Source: Bowdeniella nasicola
GTDB taxonomy: Bacteria; Actinomycetota; Actinomycetes; Actinomycetales; Actinomycetaceae
NCBI RefSeq assembly: GCF_900107735.1
Contig: NZ_FNQV01000002.1
Coordinates: 124,001-188,000, forward strand
Length of the DNA stretch: 64,000 bases
Reading direction: 5' to 3'
Made by a program: the position numbers and the translations under genes. Positions 17,484-27,096 of the stretch are shown here, piece by piece. Every line of letters starts with the position of its first letter. Within the stretch, counting starts at the first letter, position 1. The notes under the pieces were generated by a model that worked only from the letters and a program-made list of their open reading frames with translations, was not told the origin of the DNA and ran no database searches.

Positions 17484-17855
17484 ATGGACGATGTGAATGA
17501 AGGACAGACGAGCGCCACGGGACATCTCTTTACGCGCGCCGAGTTGGCAGCGAAATTAGGCGTCGAGGAGCACCGCGTACGAAACCTCGTGCGAGCCCAC
17601 GATCTCATCGAGCTCACGACCCCCGACGGCAAGCGAATTCCGGAATACGCCATGCTGCAAGGAGAGGCCGGGCTGGAGGTTAATCCGGCCCTTCGAGGCA
17701 CTGTGCTTGCCCTGCTCGACAACGGCCTGACGGTGGCCGAGGCATCCGAATGGCTTGCGAGCGAGAACGGGGAGTTGACGTCGTCTCCGCTTGCCGCGTT
17801 GCACGCGGGCCATATCCATGGCGTGCGGCGCGCGATTCTCTCGACCGCGCTGTAG
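17484..17855 (+). CDS. Rv2175c-like DNA-binding protein
   Basis: 123 residues. An N-terminal winged helix-turn-helix (FTRAELAAKLGVEEHRVRNLVRAHDLI) is followed by a conserved C-terminal domain containing VNPALRGTVLALLDNGLTVAEASEWL. This is the Rv2175c family, whose M. tuberculosis member is phosphorylated by PknL near its N-terminus and loses DNA binding. Here T9, S10 and T12 lie in the flexible N-terminus. An AGGAG site precedes the ATG, with TATACT at 17436-17441 as likely -10. It is divergent from the LysM gene and convergent with the prenyl synthase, 3 bases apart. Target genes are unknown. Confidence 0.85.
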   Translation: MDDVNEGQTSATGHLFTRAELAAKLGVEEHRVRNLVRAHDLIELTTPDGKRIPEYAMLQGEAGLEVNPALRGTVLALLDNGLTVAEASEWLASENGELTSSPLAALHAGHIHGVRRAILSTAL

Positions 17856-17858
17856 CAA

Positions 17859-18941
17859 TTAGGCGTCGCGATGCGCGAGATTGCGCGCGTGTTGCATGAG
17901 CTCCTGCGCAGGAGCATCGGGTAGTCCGGCCTTGTCGATTGCGTCGAGCGCCAGTGAGAGCCGCTCGTCGATGAGAACCTCGTGTCGGCTGCGGGCCCCC
18001 GTCTCGATCACAATGCTGCGTAGCGTCTCAACGACGCCACTCGGCATGGCGCGGTCGCCCAAGTGCTGCTCGATAAGACGGCGCTGATCGCTGTCGGCGA
18101 GTTGGCGAGTGATGGCAAGCAGCGGGGTCCGTTTTCCTTCCCGCAGATCATCGCCAGCTGGCTTACCCGTGGCCTCGGGATTGCCGAACACGCCAAGATC
18201 ATCGTCGCGCAGCTGGAAAGCCTCGCCTAGCGGCAGCCCGACGGCTTTCAGACACTTGATGAGTGCATCATTTCCGCCACCAAGGGCTGCTCCGAGGGTT
18301 AGGGGGTGTTCCACGGAATAGCGAGCAGACTTGTGCCGCACGACCTTCAGCGCTGCCGCCAGTGCCTCGTCGGAGGAGACCGATCGGAGCGGAAGCGTCG
18401 AATTCAGGGTGTCGAGGTACTGCCCGATCGCGACCTCGCTGGTCATCTCATCCCAAAGCCTGCGGCAACGCTCCTGAACGCGCTGCTCGTGTCCTTCGAA
18501 TGCGCGAGCCGCAGCTTGGTCAGCAAGGACTATGAGCAGATCACCGAGGAGGATCGCGGCGTTCTTGCCGAAAACCCTCGGCGTCTCCAACGCATCTGCG
18601 GGGGCGAGAGCCGAGAATTTCACGTGAGTTGATGGCTGGGATCTGCGCGTATCGGAGTCGTCAATGATGTCGTCATGAACCAGCGCCGCCGCTTGGAACA
18701 GCTCAAGGGCCGCACCGAGTTCAACCACGCTGTCAGTAATCTCTGAACCTGAACCAGCTGCTCGATAACCCGTCGCCATGAGGAGCGCTCGCATTCGCTT
18801 GCCGCCCGAGGTCAACGCAAACGCGGGAGCTAGAAACTCAGAAACATCGGGGGACATTGGACCAAACTCATCCTCGGTCTGAGCAAGGATTTCATGGACG
18901 CGAACGGCGACATGCTCGCGGAAGGAATCGGGGAAGGCCAT
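17859..18941 (-). CDS. idsA: Polyprenyl (geranylgeranyl-type) diphosphate synthase
   Basis: Head-to-tail condensation of isopentenyl diphosphate units for quinone side chains or lipid carriers. The first aspartate-rich motif is HDDIIDDSDTRR (about 95-105) and the second QLRDDDLGVFG. Product length is set by residues before the first motif (ALELFQAAALV) and cannot be settled by eye; C20 or longer is likely. ATG 18941 is chosen because TATCCT stands 7 bases upstream (leaderless); the longer GTG start at 18977 has no support. About 360 residues. The position next to an Rv2175c/PknL pair matches idsA2 of mycobacteria. Confidence 0.9.
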   Translation of the reverse strand: MAFPDSFREHVAVRVHEILAQTEDEFGPMSPDVSEFLAPAFALTSGGKRMRALLMATGYRAAGSGSEITDSVVELGAALELFQAAALVHDDIIDDSDTRRSQPSTHVKFSALAPADALETPRVFGKNAAILLGDLLIVLADQAAARAFEGHEQRVQERCRRLWDEMTSEVAIGQYLDTLNSTLPLRSVSSDEALAAALKVVRHKSARYSVEHPLTLGAALGGGNDALIKCLKAVGLPLGEAFQLRDDDLGVFGNPEATGKPAGDDLREGKRTPLLAITRQLADSDQRRLIEQHLGDRAMPSGVVETLRSIVIETGARSRHEVLIDERLSLALDAIDKAGLPDAPAQELMQHARNLAHRDA

Positions 18942-18954
18942 GTCGTCAAGGATA
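18942..18954 (-). promoter_or_regulatory. Leaderless -10 element of idsA
   Basis: On the minus strand TATCCT (18954-18949) is followed by 7 bases and then ATG. No ribosome site is present. Confidence 0.45.
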
Positions 18955-19058
18955 CGGTGATTGCCGCGACTATACACAGGCGCGATTTATGACTTGGGCA
19001 AAGCGGATCTGTTCCGTGGTTCCACGTCTAAGTCCTTGACGTCGCCTGAAGTAGAGCC

Positions 19059-20090
19059 ATGGAAACTACACAGTTCACGGCTCTGTCCTCGGCCGATAAA
19101 CGAGACCTCCTCATTTCTGCGTCATCGACGCTTCCCTACGCCCTCGGCTATTTTCCCGAGGACTCATTCATCGTCATCGGACTGAACTGCTCCCACGGCA
19201 CCGACGTCCTTATCGGACCGGTCGCGCGTCTCGACCTGGACGACATCGCGCAGATGTGGCCGCGCGAGCTGGCCGATACCCTGCAACCGATCATGCGCTT
19301 TCCGCTCGCTGCGTGCCTCGTCGTGGTTACGACAGAGCACATCGCCCGCCTTAGCGACGCAATCGACGTGGCCTGTGCGGAAATTGACCGGAAACTTGCA
19401 GTCATCGGGACAGTTGTCATCGACGACACGGATGTTGTGGTGAACGATGACGAAGGGGGCCATTCCTCCATCTCACGCACGATGTGGGAGTCCACTCCCG
19501 AAGTCATGCGCATGGTGGTGGAGGGGAGAACGACGCAGGATTCGCTGGACTCCTTCGCGCTGCCTGAGCCTTCAGCGGCCGCGGTGTCGGATGGACCCGA
19601 AGCAGGCGAGTTTGAGCCAAGCCAGTTACGGACATTCTGGAGCGCTATTGAGCAGGGCGTTGCTAGCCGCGAGATGCACGTTGCCCTCGCCTGCGCGATG
19701 CTCGACCGGGTCACACGCGATACCGTGATCGCCTCCCTGATCGAACGGGGGGATTCGGTTCCGAGCTTTGTTGGTTATAGCAAAGAGCGAATCAATGAGG
19801 CGTGTATCGCTGGACCACCTCGATCGACAAAGGACTTCCACCACGCCTATGGGGTCTTCGCTCGCCTGGCACACCACGTGCGCGGTCCCCTCCACGCCGC
19901 CATGTGCGGCATCGCCGGATACCTGTCCTGGTACGCCGGCGATGGAGTGCGGGCGCGGATTCTCACCGACCAGTGCCTAGCCACCGACGCCAATTACAGT
20001 CTCGCGCTCCTGGTGCGCGCCGCACTGTCTGTGGGGATGCCGCCGCCATGGAAGGTCGGGGAGCAGGAAGCTTTTCGGGCAGCATCGTGA
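19059..20090 (+). CDS. DUF4192 family protein
   Basis: 343 residues matching the actinobacterial DUF4192 family: the opening LSSADKRDLLISASSTLPYALGYFPEDSFIVIGL is typical, and the C-terminal part (MCGIAGYLSWYAGDGVRARILTDQCLATDANYSLALLV) is the family signature. Cytoplasmic; no membrane segment and no catalytic motif that I recognise. The function is unknown. No clear ribosome site. It ends about 50 bases before the promoter of the glycine riboswitch. Confidence 0.85.
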   Translation: METTQFTALSSADKRDLLISASSTLPYALGYFPEDSFIVIGLNCSHGTDVLIGPVARLDLDDIAQMWPRELADTLQPIMRFPLAACLVVVTTEHIARLSDAIDVACAEIDRKLAVIGTVVIDDTDVVVNDDEGGHSSISRTMWESTPEVMRMVVEGRTTQDSLDSFALPEPSAAAVSDGPEAGEFEPSQLRTFWSAIEQGVASREMHVALACAMLDRVTRDTVIASLIERGDSVPSFVGYSKERINEACIAGPPRSTKDFHHAYGVFARLAHHVRGPLHAAMCGIAGYLSWYAGDGVRARILTDQCLATDANYSLALLVRAALSVGMPPPWKVGEQEAFRAAS

Positions 20091-20140
20091 CTCACCCTGT
20101 GGCGCGGGTGACGGCCGACACAAAGCCTTGGTACCGTTGG

Positions 20141-20169
20141 TTCACAACCACATACCGGGCCGCTAGGAA
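20141..20169 (+). promoter_or_regulatory. Probable promoter of the gcv operon
   Basis: TTCACA (20141-20146), a 17-bp spacer and TAGGAA (20164-20169) lie just upstream of the first glycine aptamer, placing the transcript start near 20176. The -35 matches consensus in 5 of 6 positions; the -10 is weak. Confidence 0.4.
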
Positions 20170-20171
20170 TC

Positions 20172-20338
20172 GAGTCGGGAGAGTCGGAAATCCGACGCCG
20201 TAGGAGCAAGCACCCCCGCACACTCTCAGGCACCAGCACCGTCACGATCAGGCCAATCTGGAAAGAAGGCACATGCCTCGCCGATGGTGTAAGCCGGCTC
20301 GTCCGGTGAATCTCTCAGGCACAGCGACAGAGGGGGAG
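20172..20338 (+). ncRNA. Tandem glycine riboswitch upstream of gcvT
   Basis: Two successive glycine aptamers. The first shows GGGAGAG, the core GCCGTAGGAGCAAGC (near 20196) and ACTCTCAGGCAC (near 20222). The second shows the core GCCGATGGTGTAAGCC (near 20281) and ATCTCTCAGGCAC (near 20310), followed by GACAGAGG. Both match the gcvT RNA motif. Only about 8 bases separate the second aptamer from the gcvT ribosome site and no terminator hairpin is present, so control is probably at translation initiation. Glycine would switch on its own breakdown. Confidence 0.93.
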
Positions 20339-20360
20339 AAATCCAAGGACGGAGATGCCC

Positions 20361-21461
20361 ATGAGCCCTGATTTGAACCTGCTCACCACGCCGCTGCTAT
20401 CGGCGCACGAGGACGCGGGCGCGCTCTTGATTGACTTTGCCGGATGGAATATGCCGGTGCGCTATACCTCTGATCGTCAGGAACACGAAGCTGTACGAAC
20501 TGCCGTCGGCATGTTCGATCTGTCGCATATGGCGCAGATCTTCATCTCTGGCGCACAGGCCGCCCAGGGCTTGAACCGCTGCTTTATTTCGCCAATGGAC
20601 AAGATGAGCGTTGGCCGAGCAAAGTACTCGATGCTGACGAATGACGAAGGCGGAATCCTCGACGACCTCATCGTCTACCGACTAGCTGACGATGAGTATC
20701 TTGTCGTCGCCAATGCCTCCAACCGTGAGGTCGTGGTCCGTGAAGTGACGAAGCGATGCTCGGAGGTTGATCCTGACATCGAGGTCGACGACCGTACTCG
20801 CGACCGCGCCATCATCGCTGTGCAGGGGCCGCATGCCGTCGAGGTCATGAAGGCCGCCGGATTCGCAGACGCTGTTGATATTCGCTACTACTCCATTACT
20901 CGTGCCGAGTTTGAGGGAGAAGAGGTCCTTGTCGCGCGCACGGGTTACACCGGCGAGGATGGCTTCGAGGTCTACCTTGCCGCGGACAAAGCGCGACGGC
21001 TGTGGGATGTCTTCCTTGAGGTGGGTGCGGACGCAGGCATCACACGCTGTGGCCTTGCCTGCCGCGACACCCTCCGGCTGGAAGCCGGTATGCCGCTGTA
21101 CGGAAATGAGCTCTCGGCCGAGCTTTCGCCAGCTGATGTTGGCATGGGGCGGATGGTCAAATTCGACCACGAATTTGTCGGCAGCCAGGCCCTTTCCAAG
21201 CGCGAAGCTCGCTACGCGCTGATTGGACTTCGCGGGGAAGGCCGCAGGGCAGCCCGCGCCGGATCCACGGTCTTGCATGACGGCAAGGAGGTCGGTGTGG
21301 TGACCTCTGGCGTGCTGTCACCCACGCTCGGATACCCCATCGCGCTCGCGCGAGTGACCCTTCCGGCGCCAGACGTCGGCACCCAACTGGATATCGACGT
21401 TCGCGGTAAGACCCAGCCGATGACCGTCGTCGATACCCCCTTCTACTCCCGCCCCAAATAG
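20361..21461 (+). CDS. gcvT: Glycine cleavage system T protein (aminomethyltransferase)
   Basis: Transfers the methylene group from the H-protein arm to tetrahydrofolate, releasing ammonia. 366 residues, family length. The N-terminal [31 protein letters not shown] and the folate-site aspartate region ([14 protein letters not shown]) are present. ATG 20361 is preferred over ATG 20355 because GGAG directly abuts the earlier codon. First gene after the glycine riboswitch; gcvH follows after 20 bases. The fourth component, lipoamide dehydrogenase, is not in the window. Confidence 0.96.
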   Translation: MSPDLNLLTTPLLSAHEDAGALLIDFAGWNMPVRYTSDRQEHEAVRTAVGMFDLSHMAQIFISGAQAAQGLNRCFISPMDKMSVGRAKYSMLTNDEGGILDDLIVYRLADDEYLVVANASNREVVVREVTKRCSEVDPDIEVDDRTRDRAIIAVQGPHAVEVMKAAGFADAVDIRYYSITRAEFEGEEVLVARTGYTGEDGFEVYLAADKARRLWDVFLEVGADAGITRCGLACRDTLRLEAGMPLYGNELSAELSPADVGMGRMVKFDHEFVGSQALSKREARYALIGLRGEGRRAARAGSTVLHDGKEVGVVTSGVLSPTLGYPIALARVTLPAPDVGTQLDIDVRGKTQPMTVVDTPFYSRPK

Positions 21462-21481
21462 CCACAAAACTTAGGAGAATC

Positions 21482-21853
21482 ATGGCTTTCCCCACCGATC
21501 GTAAGTACAGCTCTGACCACGAGTGGATTGCCGAAGACGGCACGGTAGGCATCACCGATTTCGCGGCCGATGCCCTCGGCGACGTTGTGTACGTCGATCT
21601 GCCTGAGGTCGGCTCCGAAGTCACTGCAGGGGAAACCTGCGGTGAGATCGAATCCACGAAGTCTGTTTCAGACCTCATCTCCCCGGTGACCGGCACCGTC
21701 GAAGAAGTCAACGACGATGTCGTTGATGCGCCTGAGACGGTGAACTCGGATCCATTTGGGGCTGGTTGGCTGTTCAAGGTGAACGTCGAAGAAGAAGGCG
21801 AACTGCTGGATGCAGCCGGGTACGAAGAGCTGACGGCAGGTGGCGGTCAGTGA
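21482..21853 (+). CDS. gcvH: Glycine cleavage system H protein
   Basis: Small lipoyl carrier that shuttles the aminomethyl group between P, T and L proteins. 123 residues with the lipoylated lysine in the [12 protein letters not shown] motif (near 60) and the opening [22 protein letters not shown] gives a good ribosome site. It overlaps gcvP by 4 bases (GTGA), so the two are coupled. Confidence 0.97.
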   Translation: MAFPTDRKYSSDHEWIAEDGTVGITDFAADALGDVVYVDLPEVGSEVTAGETCGEIESTKSVSDLISPVTGTVEEVNDDVVDAPETVNSDPFGAGWLFKVNVEEEGELLDAAGYEELTAGGGQ

Positions 21854-24723
21854 CCAGCTTCGCCACGCGTCACATTGGACCGACAGGGGAGGAGCAAGTC
21901 GATCTCTTAGCTGCTCTGGGCTATGGAGATCTGGAGGAGCTCATCAACGCCGCGGTTCCAAGCAACATCCTGTACGAGGACTTCTCCGATGGGATCCCCG
22001 ACGCTGATTCTCCGGCAGGAGTGATCGCTCGGCTGCAGCGGTATGCGGACAAGAACATTGTTAACACCTCGCTGATTGGGCAGGGCTACTACAACACCCG
22101 CACACCAGCGGTGATCCAACGCAACGTGCTAGAAAATCCGGCGTGGTACACGGCTTACACGCCCTACCAGCCGGAGATCTCGCAAGGTCGATTGGAAGCG
22201 CTCCTGAACTTCCAAACCGTCGTCGCCGAACTCACGGGAACCGACGTCGCTGGAGCGTCGATGCTGGATGAAGGGACCGCAGTTGCTGAGGCCATTGCGC
22301 TCGCCCGCCGAGCTTCGCGCAAGGGAAGCAAGGTCCTGATCGATTCGGACCTGTTTGCGACGACGCTCGATGTAGTCAAGACGCGAACCGACGCGGCCGA
22401 CGTTGAGGTGGAAATCTCTGATCTTGAACCTGGCACTGACCTGTATGACGTCTTCGCCGTTGTCATTCAGTACCCGGGAGCCTCGGGTCGAGTCCGGCCT
22501 GCGGAAGATGTGCGTGCGCTTACTGAAGCTGCGCACGGTGCCGGCGCTTTGGTCATCATCGTGCAAGACCTTCTCGCTGCGACAGTGCTGCCCTCAGCAG
22601 GTTCGCTGGGAGCCGACATTGCGGCAGGTACCACTCAGCGCTTTGGCGTGCCCATGGGCTTTGGTGGTCCGCACGCGGGCTACCTTTCCGTGCGCGAAAA
22701 GCTGCAACGACAGCTGCCCGGACGACTCGTTGGCGTCTCAAAGGACGCCGATGGTACCCCCGCGTTCCGTCTCGCTCTGCAAACGCGAGAACAGCACATC
22801 CGCCGCGAAAAGGCGACGAGCAACATTTGCACGGCGCAGGTTCTCCTCGCCGTTATGGCATCGATGTATGCCGTGTGGCACGGTCCTCGTGGCCTGCAGG
22901 CGATGGCAGAGGAAGTTCACGCGAAGGCGATCTCCCTGGCACGCGGTCTCGCCGATGTCGGAATCACGATCGTTCACGACGCTTTCTTTGACACGATCGA
23001 ACTCGACCTGAAGGACCAGGCTGACGCAGCGCTCGAAGCCCTGTATGAAGCCGGGGTCTTGGCTTATCAGGAGGATGACCGACTCCGGTTGTCTACTGAT
23101 GAGATGACAAGCGATGAGACGATCGACCTCATCGTCAAGACACTGGCCGAGTTCGGGGCCGAGGGCGAGGCGAAGGCGCCTGACTACACGCTTGGTGTGG
23201 AGAAGATCCGCGAGATCGACTACATGTCACATCCGGTCTTCAACTCCCATCACACCGAAACGCAGCTCATGCGTTATCTTCGTCGGCTATCCGACAAGGA
23301 CTACGCTCTCGACCGGGGGATGATCCCGCTCGGTTCGTGCACGATGAAGCTCAATTCCGCGGTTGAGATGGCGGCAATTACGTGGCCGAAGTTCGCGGGA
23401 CTGCATCCGCTGTGCCCGGAATCTGACAGCGTCGGATACCGCGAGATGATCGATGAGCTCACCGGGTGGCTAAACGCCATCACCGGGTATGACTGCGGGA
23501 GCCTGCAGCCTAACTCGGGAGCTCAAGGTGAATTCGCGGGGCTGCTGGCAATTCGCGCCTACCACGATTCTCGCGGTGACACCGACCGCCGAATCTGCCT
23601 CATCCCATCCAGCGCCCACGGGACGAACGCTGCTTCGGCGGCACTCGCCGGCATGCAGGTCGTCGTTGTGGCGTGCGATGACGATGGCAACGTCGATGTC
23701 GAGGACCTCAAGGCAAAGTGCGAAAAGCACGCCGAGCGGCTCGGCGCGATCATGATTACCTACCCATCGACCCACGGGGTCTATGAGGCAGCAGTCGAAG
23801 AGATTTGCGCAATCGTGCATGAGCACGGCGGCCAGGTCTACATCGATGGCGCGAACCTCAATGCGTTGGTGGCGGTTGCGCGTCCCGGAAAGTTTGGGGG
23901 AGATGTTTCGCACCTGAACCTGCACAAGACGTTCGCGATCCCGCACGGCGGTGGCGGCCCCGGAGTAGGGCCGGTGCATGCTCGCGAGCATCTACGTCCG
24001 TTCCTGCCAGGGCATCGTGCCCTGCCAGATCGCAAAGAGGGGGCAGTGTCGTCGGCGCCTTACGGTTCCGCCTCGATCCTTCCCATCCCGTGGGCATACC
24101 TAGCCCTTCTGGGAGCCGATGGATTGCGTCAGGTAACGGCAACGGCAGTGGCTTCGGCCAATTACATCGCCAAGCGACTCGATCCGTACTTCCCCGTGCT
24201 GTACAAGGGCCAAAACGATCTCGTCGCTCACGAGTGCATCTTGGACCTGCGACCGCTGAAGAAGGAAACCGGTATCACGGTTGACGATGTCGCTAAGCGG
24301 CTCATGGACTACGGCTTCCACGCCCCGACGATGTCCTTTCCCGTGGCAGGAACACTCATGGTCGAACCGACAGAGTCGGAAGACAAGGGCGAGATCGATC
24401 GCTTCTGCGAAGCGATGATCCTGATCCACGAGGAGGCCATGCGGGTCAAGAGTGGCGAATGGCCAGCGGACGACAATCCGCTCGTCAACGCGCCGCACAC
24501 TGCCCATTGCGCACTCGTCGGTGAATGGACTCACCCGTATTCGCGAGAAGTCGCGGTGTATGCGGGCGCGTACTCGGTATCGAACCGTGGCGAGGATGCG
24601 GTTGCACTGGCATCCGCGATTGCCAGCAAGTACTGGCCACCCGTCCGCCGCATCGATGGTGCATGGGGAGACCGGAACCTCACCTGTTCGTGTCCGCCTA
24701 TTGAGGCGTACGAGCAAGACTAG
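21850..24723 (+). CDS. gcvP: Glycine dehydrogenase (decarboxylating), P protein
   Basis: PLP enzyme that decarboxylates glycine and loads the aminomethyl group on GcvH. 957 residues, the fused single-chain form with both halves. The N-terminal half begins [15 protein letters not shown]; the C-terminal half carries the PLP lysine in [18 protein letters not shown] and the glycine-rich GGPHAGY. GTG 21850 is chosen because it overlaps the gcvH stop. Longer frames upstream are gcvH read in another phase. The last gene of the operon, ending at a hairpin 9 bases downstream. Confidence 0.96.
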   Translation: MTSFATRHIGPTGEEQVDLLAALGYGDLEELINAAVPSNILYEDFSDGIPDADSPAGVIARLQRYADKNIVNTSLIGQGYYNTRTPAVIQRNVLENPAWYTAYTPYQPEISQGRLEALLNFQTVVAELTGTDVAGASMLDEGTAVAEAIALARRASRKGSKVLIDSDLFATTLDVVKTRTDAADVEVEISDLEPGTDLYDVFAVVIQYPGASGRVRPAEDVRALTEAAHGAGALVIIVQDLLAATVLPSAGSLGADIAAGTTQRFGVPMGFGGPHAGYLSVREKLQRQLPGRLVGVSKDADGTPAFRLALQTREQHIRREKATSNICTAQVLLAVMASMYAVWHGPRGLQAMAEEVHAKAISLARGLADVGITIVHDAFFDTIELDLKDQADAALEALYEAGVLAYQEDDRLRLSTDEMTSDETIDLIVKTLAEFGAEGEAKAPDYTLGVEKIREIDYMSHPVFNSHHTETQLMRYLRRLSDKDYALDRGMIPLGSCTMKLNSAVEMAAITWPKFAGLHPLCPESDSVGYREMIDELTGWLNAITGYDCGSLQPNSGAQGEFAGLLAIRAYHDSRGDTDRRICLIPSSAHGTNAASAALAGMQVVVVACDDDGNVDVEDLKAKCEKHAERLGAIMITYPSTHGVYEAAVEEICAIVHEHGGQVYIDGANLNALVAVARPGKFGGDVSHLNLHKTFAIPHGGGGPGVGPVHAREHLRPFLPGHRALPDRKEGAVSSAPYGSASILPIPWAYLALLGADGLRQVTATAVASANYIAKRLDPYFPVLYKGQNDLVAHECILDLRPLKKETGITVDDVAKRLMDYGFHAPTMSFPVAGTLMVEPTESEDKGEIDRFCEAMILIHEEAMRVKSGEWPADDNPLVNAPHTAHCALVGEWTHPYSREVAVYAGAYSVSNRGEDAVALASAIASKYWPPVRRIDGAWGDRNLTCSCPPIEAYEQD

Positions 24724-24732
24724 GTCCCCGCC

Positions 24733-24772
24733 AGCGACGCGGCCATCTCGCACAGGTGATGGCCGCGTCGCT
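24733..24772 (+). terminator. Hairpin terminator after gcvP
   Basis: A perfect 15-bp inverted repeat (24733-24747 with 24758-24772) and a 10-base loop begin 9 bases after the gcvP stop, followed by a short GCTTTCG rather than a U-run. It separates gcv transcripts from the sigA promoter. Confidence 0.7.
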
Positions 24773-24820
24773 GCTTTCGCGAGCAGCGATAAATGCCGAA
24801 ATCATGCGGGGAATGAGCCC

Positions 24821-24849
24821 TTGACAAGGCGGCTCTTAGTGCCTAAGGT
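24821..24849 (+). promoter_or_regulatory. sigA promoter
   Basis: Consensus TTGACA (24821-24826), a 17-bp spacer and TAAGGT (24844-24849) predict a start near 24856. A perfect TATAAT at 24851-24856 lies too far (24 bp) from this -35 and would need another -35 or none. Confidence 0.6.
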
Positions 24850-24861
24850 CTATAATTGTAA

Positions 24862-24892
24862 GCGGCGGCACGGAAAGTGCCGTCGCGTTTTT
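24862..24892 (+). terminator. Stem-loop and T-run in the sigA leader
   Basis: A 10-bp stem (24862-24871 with 24877-24886, one G-U pair) with loop GGAAA is followed by G and five T residues. It looks like an intrinsic terminator but sits between the promoter and the sigA start, within about 6 bases of the predicted 5' end. It may be an attenuator or a 5' stabilising hairpin. Confidence 0.55.
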
Positions 24893-24917
24893 AATTCTCT
24901 GTATGGAAAGGCCCCTA

Positions 24918-26684
<1,767 letters not shown>

Positions 26685-26689
26685 GCACC

Positions 26690-26730
26690 AAAAAACTCGG
26701 GGCGAGCTTACGGCTCGCCCCGAGTTTTTT
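26690..26730. terminator. Bidirectional intrinsic terminator after sigA
   Basis: A run of six A residues, a perfect 12-bp stem (26696-26707 with 26713-26724), loop TTACG and six T residues. It has a proper U-tract in both directions, serving sigA and the converging DUF7455 gene. It is the clearest intrinsic terminator in the window. Confidence 0.92.
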
Positions 26731-26741
26731 GCTTCGTAGGA

Positions 26742-26954
26742 TTAGGGCGTTTCGGACAGCTTCGCCGTCTCGTCTCGCAGTACCACGCCGCGACCGCTCA
26801 GACTCTCCGAGTACAGCCGTGCGTGGTGACCACAAAAGTACAGCTCGCCCGTATCAAGGCCGTAGTGCACGTAAGCTTGCGCACCACAGGCGTCGCAACG
26901 GTCGGAAGCCGAAAGTGGTTCCAACTCTTTCGTGGGTGCAGTGGTCGTTTCCAT
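26742..26954 (-). CDS. DUF7455 family small zinc-ribbon-like protein
   Basis: About 70 residues with CDACGAQAYVHY and ELYFCGHHARLY, a CxxC...CxxH pattern that probably binds one metal ion. This small family sits next to sigA/hrdB in many actinobacteria. ATG 26954 gives METTTAPTKE; an in-frame ATG at 26966 adds four residues and neither has a convincing ribosome site. It is convergent with sigA across the shared terminator and divergent from parE. The function is unknown; a link to transcription is a guess from position. Confidence 0.8.
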   Translation of the reverse strand: METTTAPTKELEPLSASDRCDACGAQAYVHYGLDTGELYFCGHHARLYSESLSGRGVVLRDETAKLSETP

Positions 26955-27096
26955 GTCTCCATGCAATCACTGTTTGCCCGGAAGCGAGACTCTCATCCAC
27001 AGATCTTCGCAATGGGCTGAACGAGGTACGTGAGACATGCCTGATTATCTAGCCGATAGCGCGCCATTGCCGGTTATGTCAGCGCTCTGAATTACG

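Noticed and set aside
24821-24856. TTGACA and TATAAT as one sigA promoter
   Set aside because: The spacer would be 24 bp. TAAGGT at 17 bp is a better partner for the TTGACA.
24903-24917. ATG at 24903 as the sigA start
   Set aside because: No ribosome site upstream, and the GGAAAGG that would serve the GTG at 24918 lies right after it.
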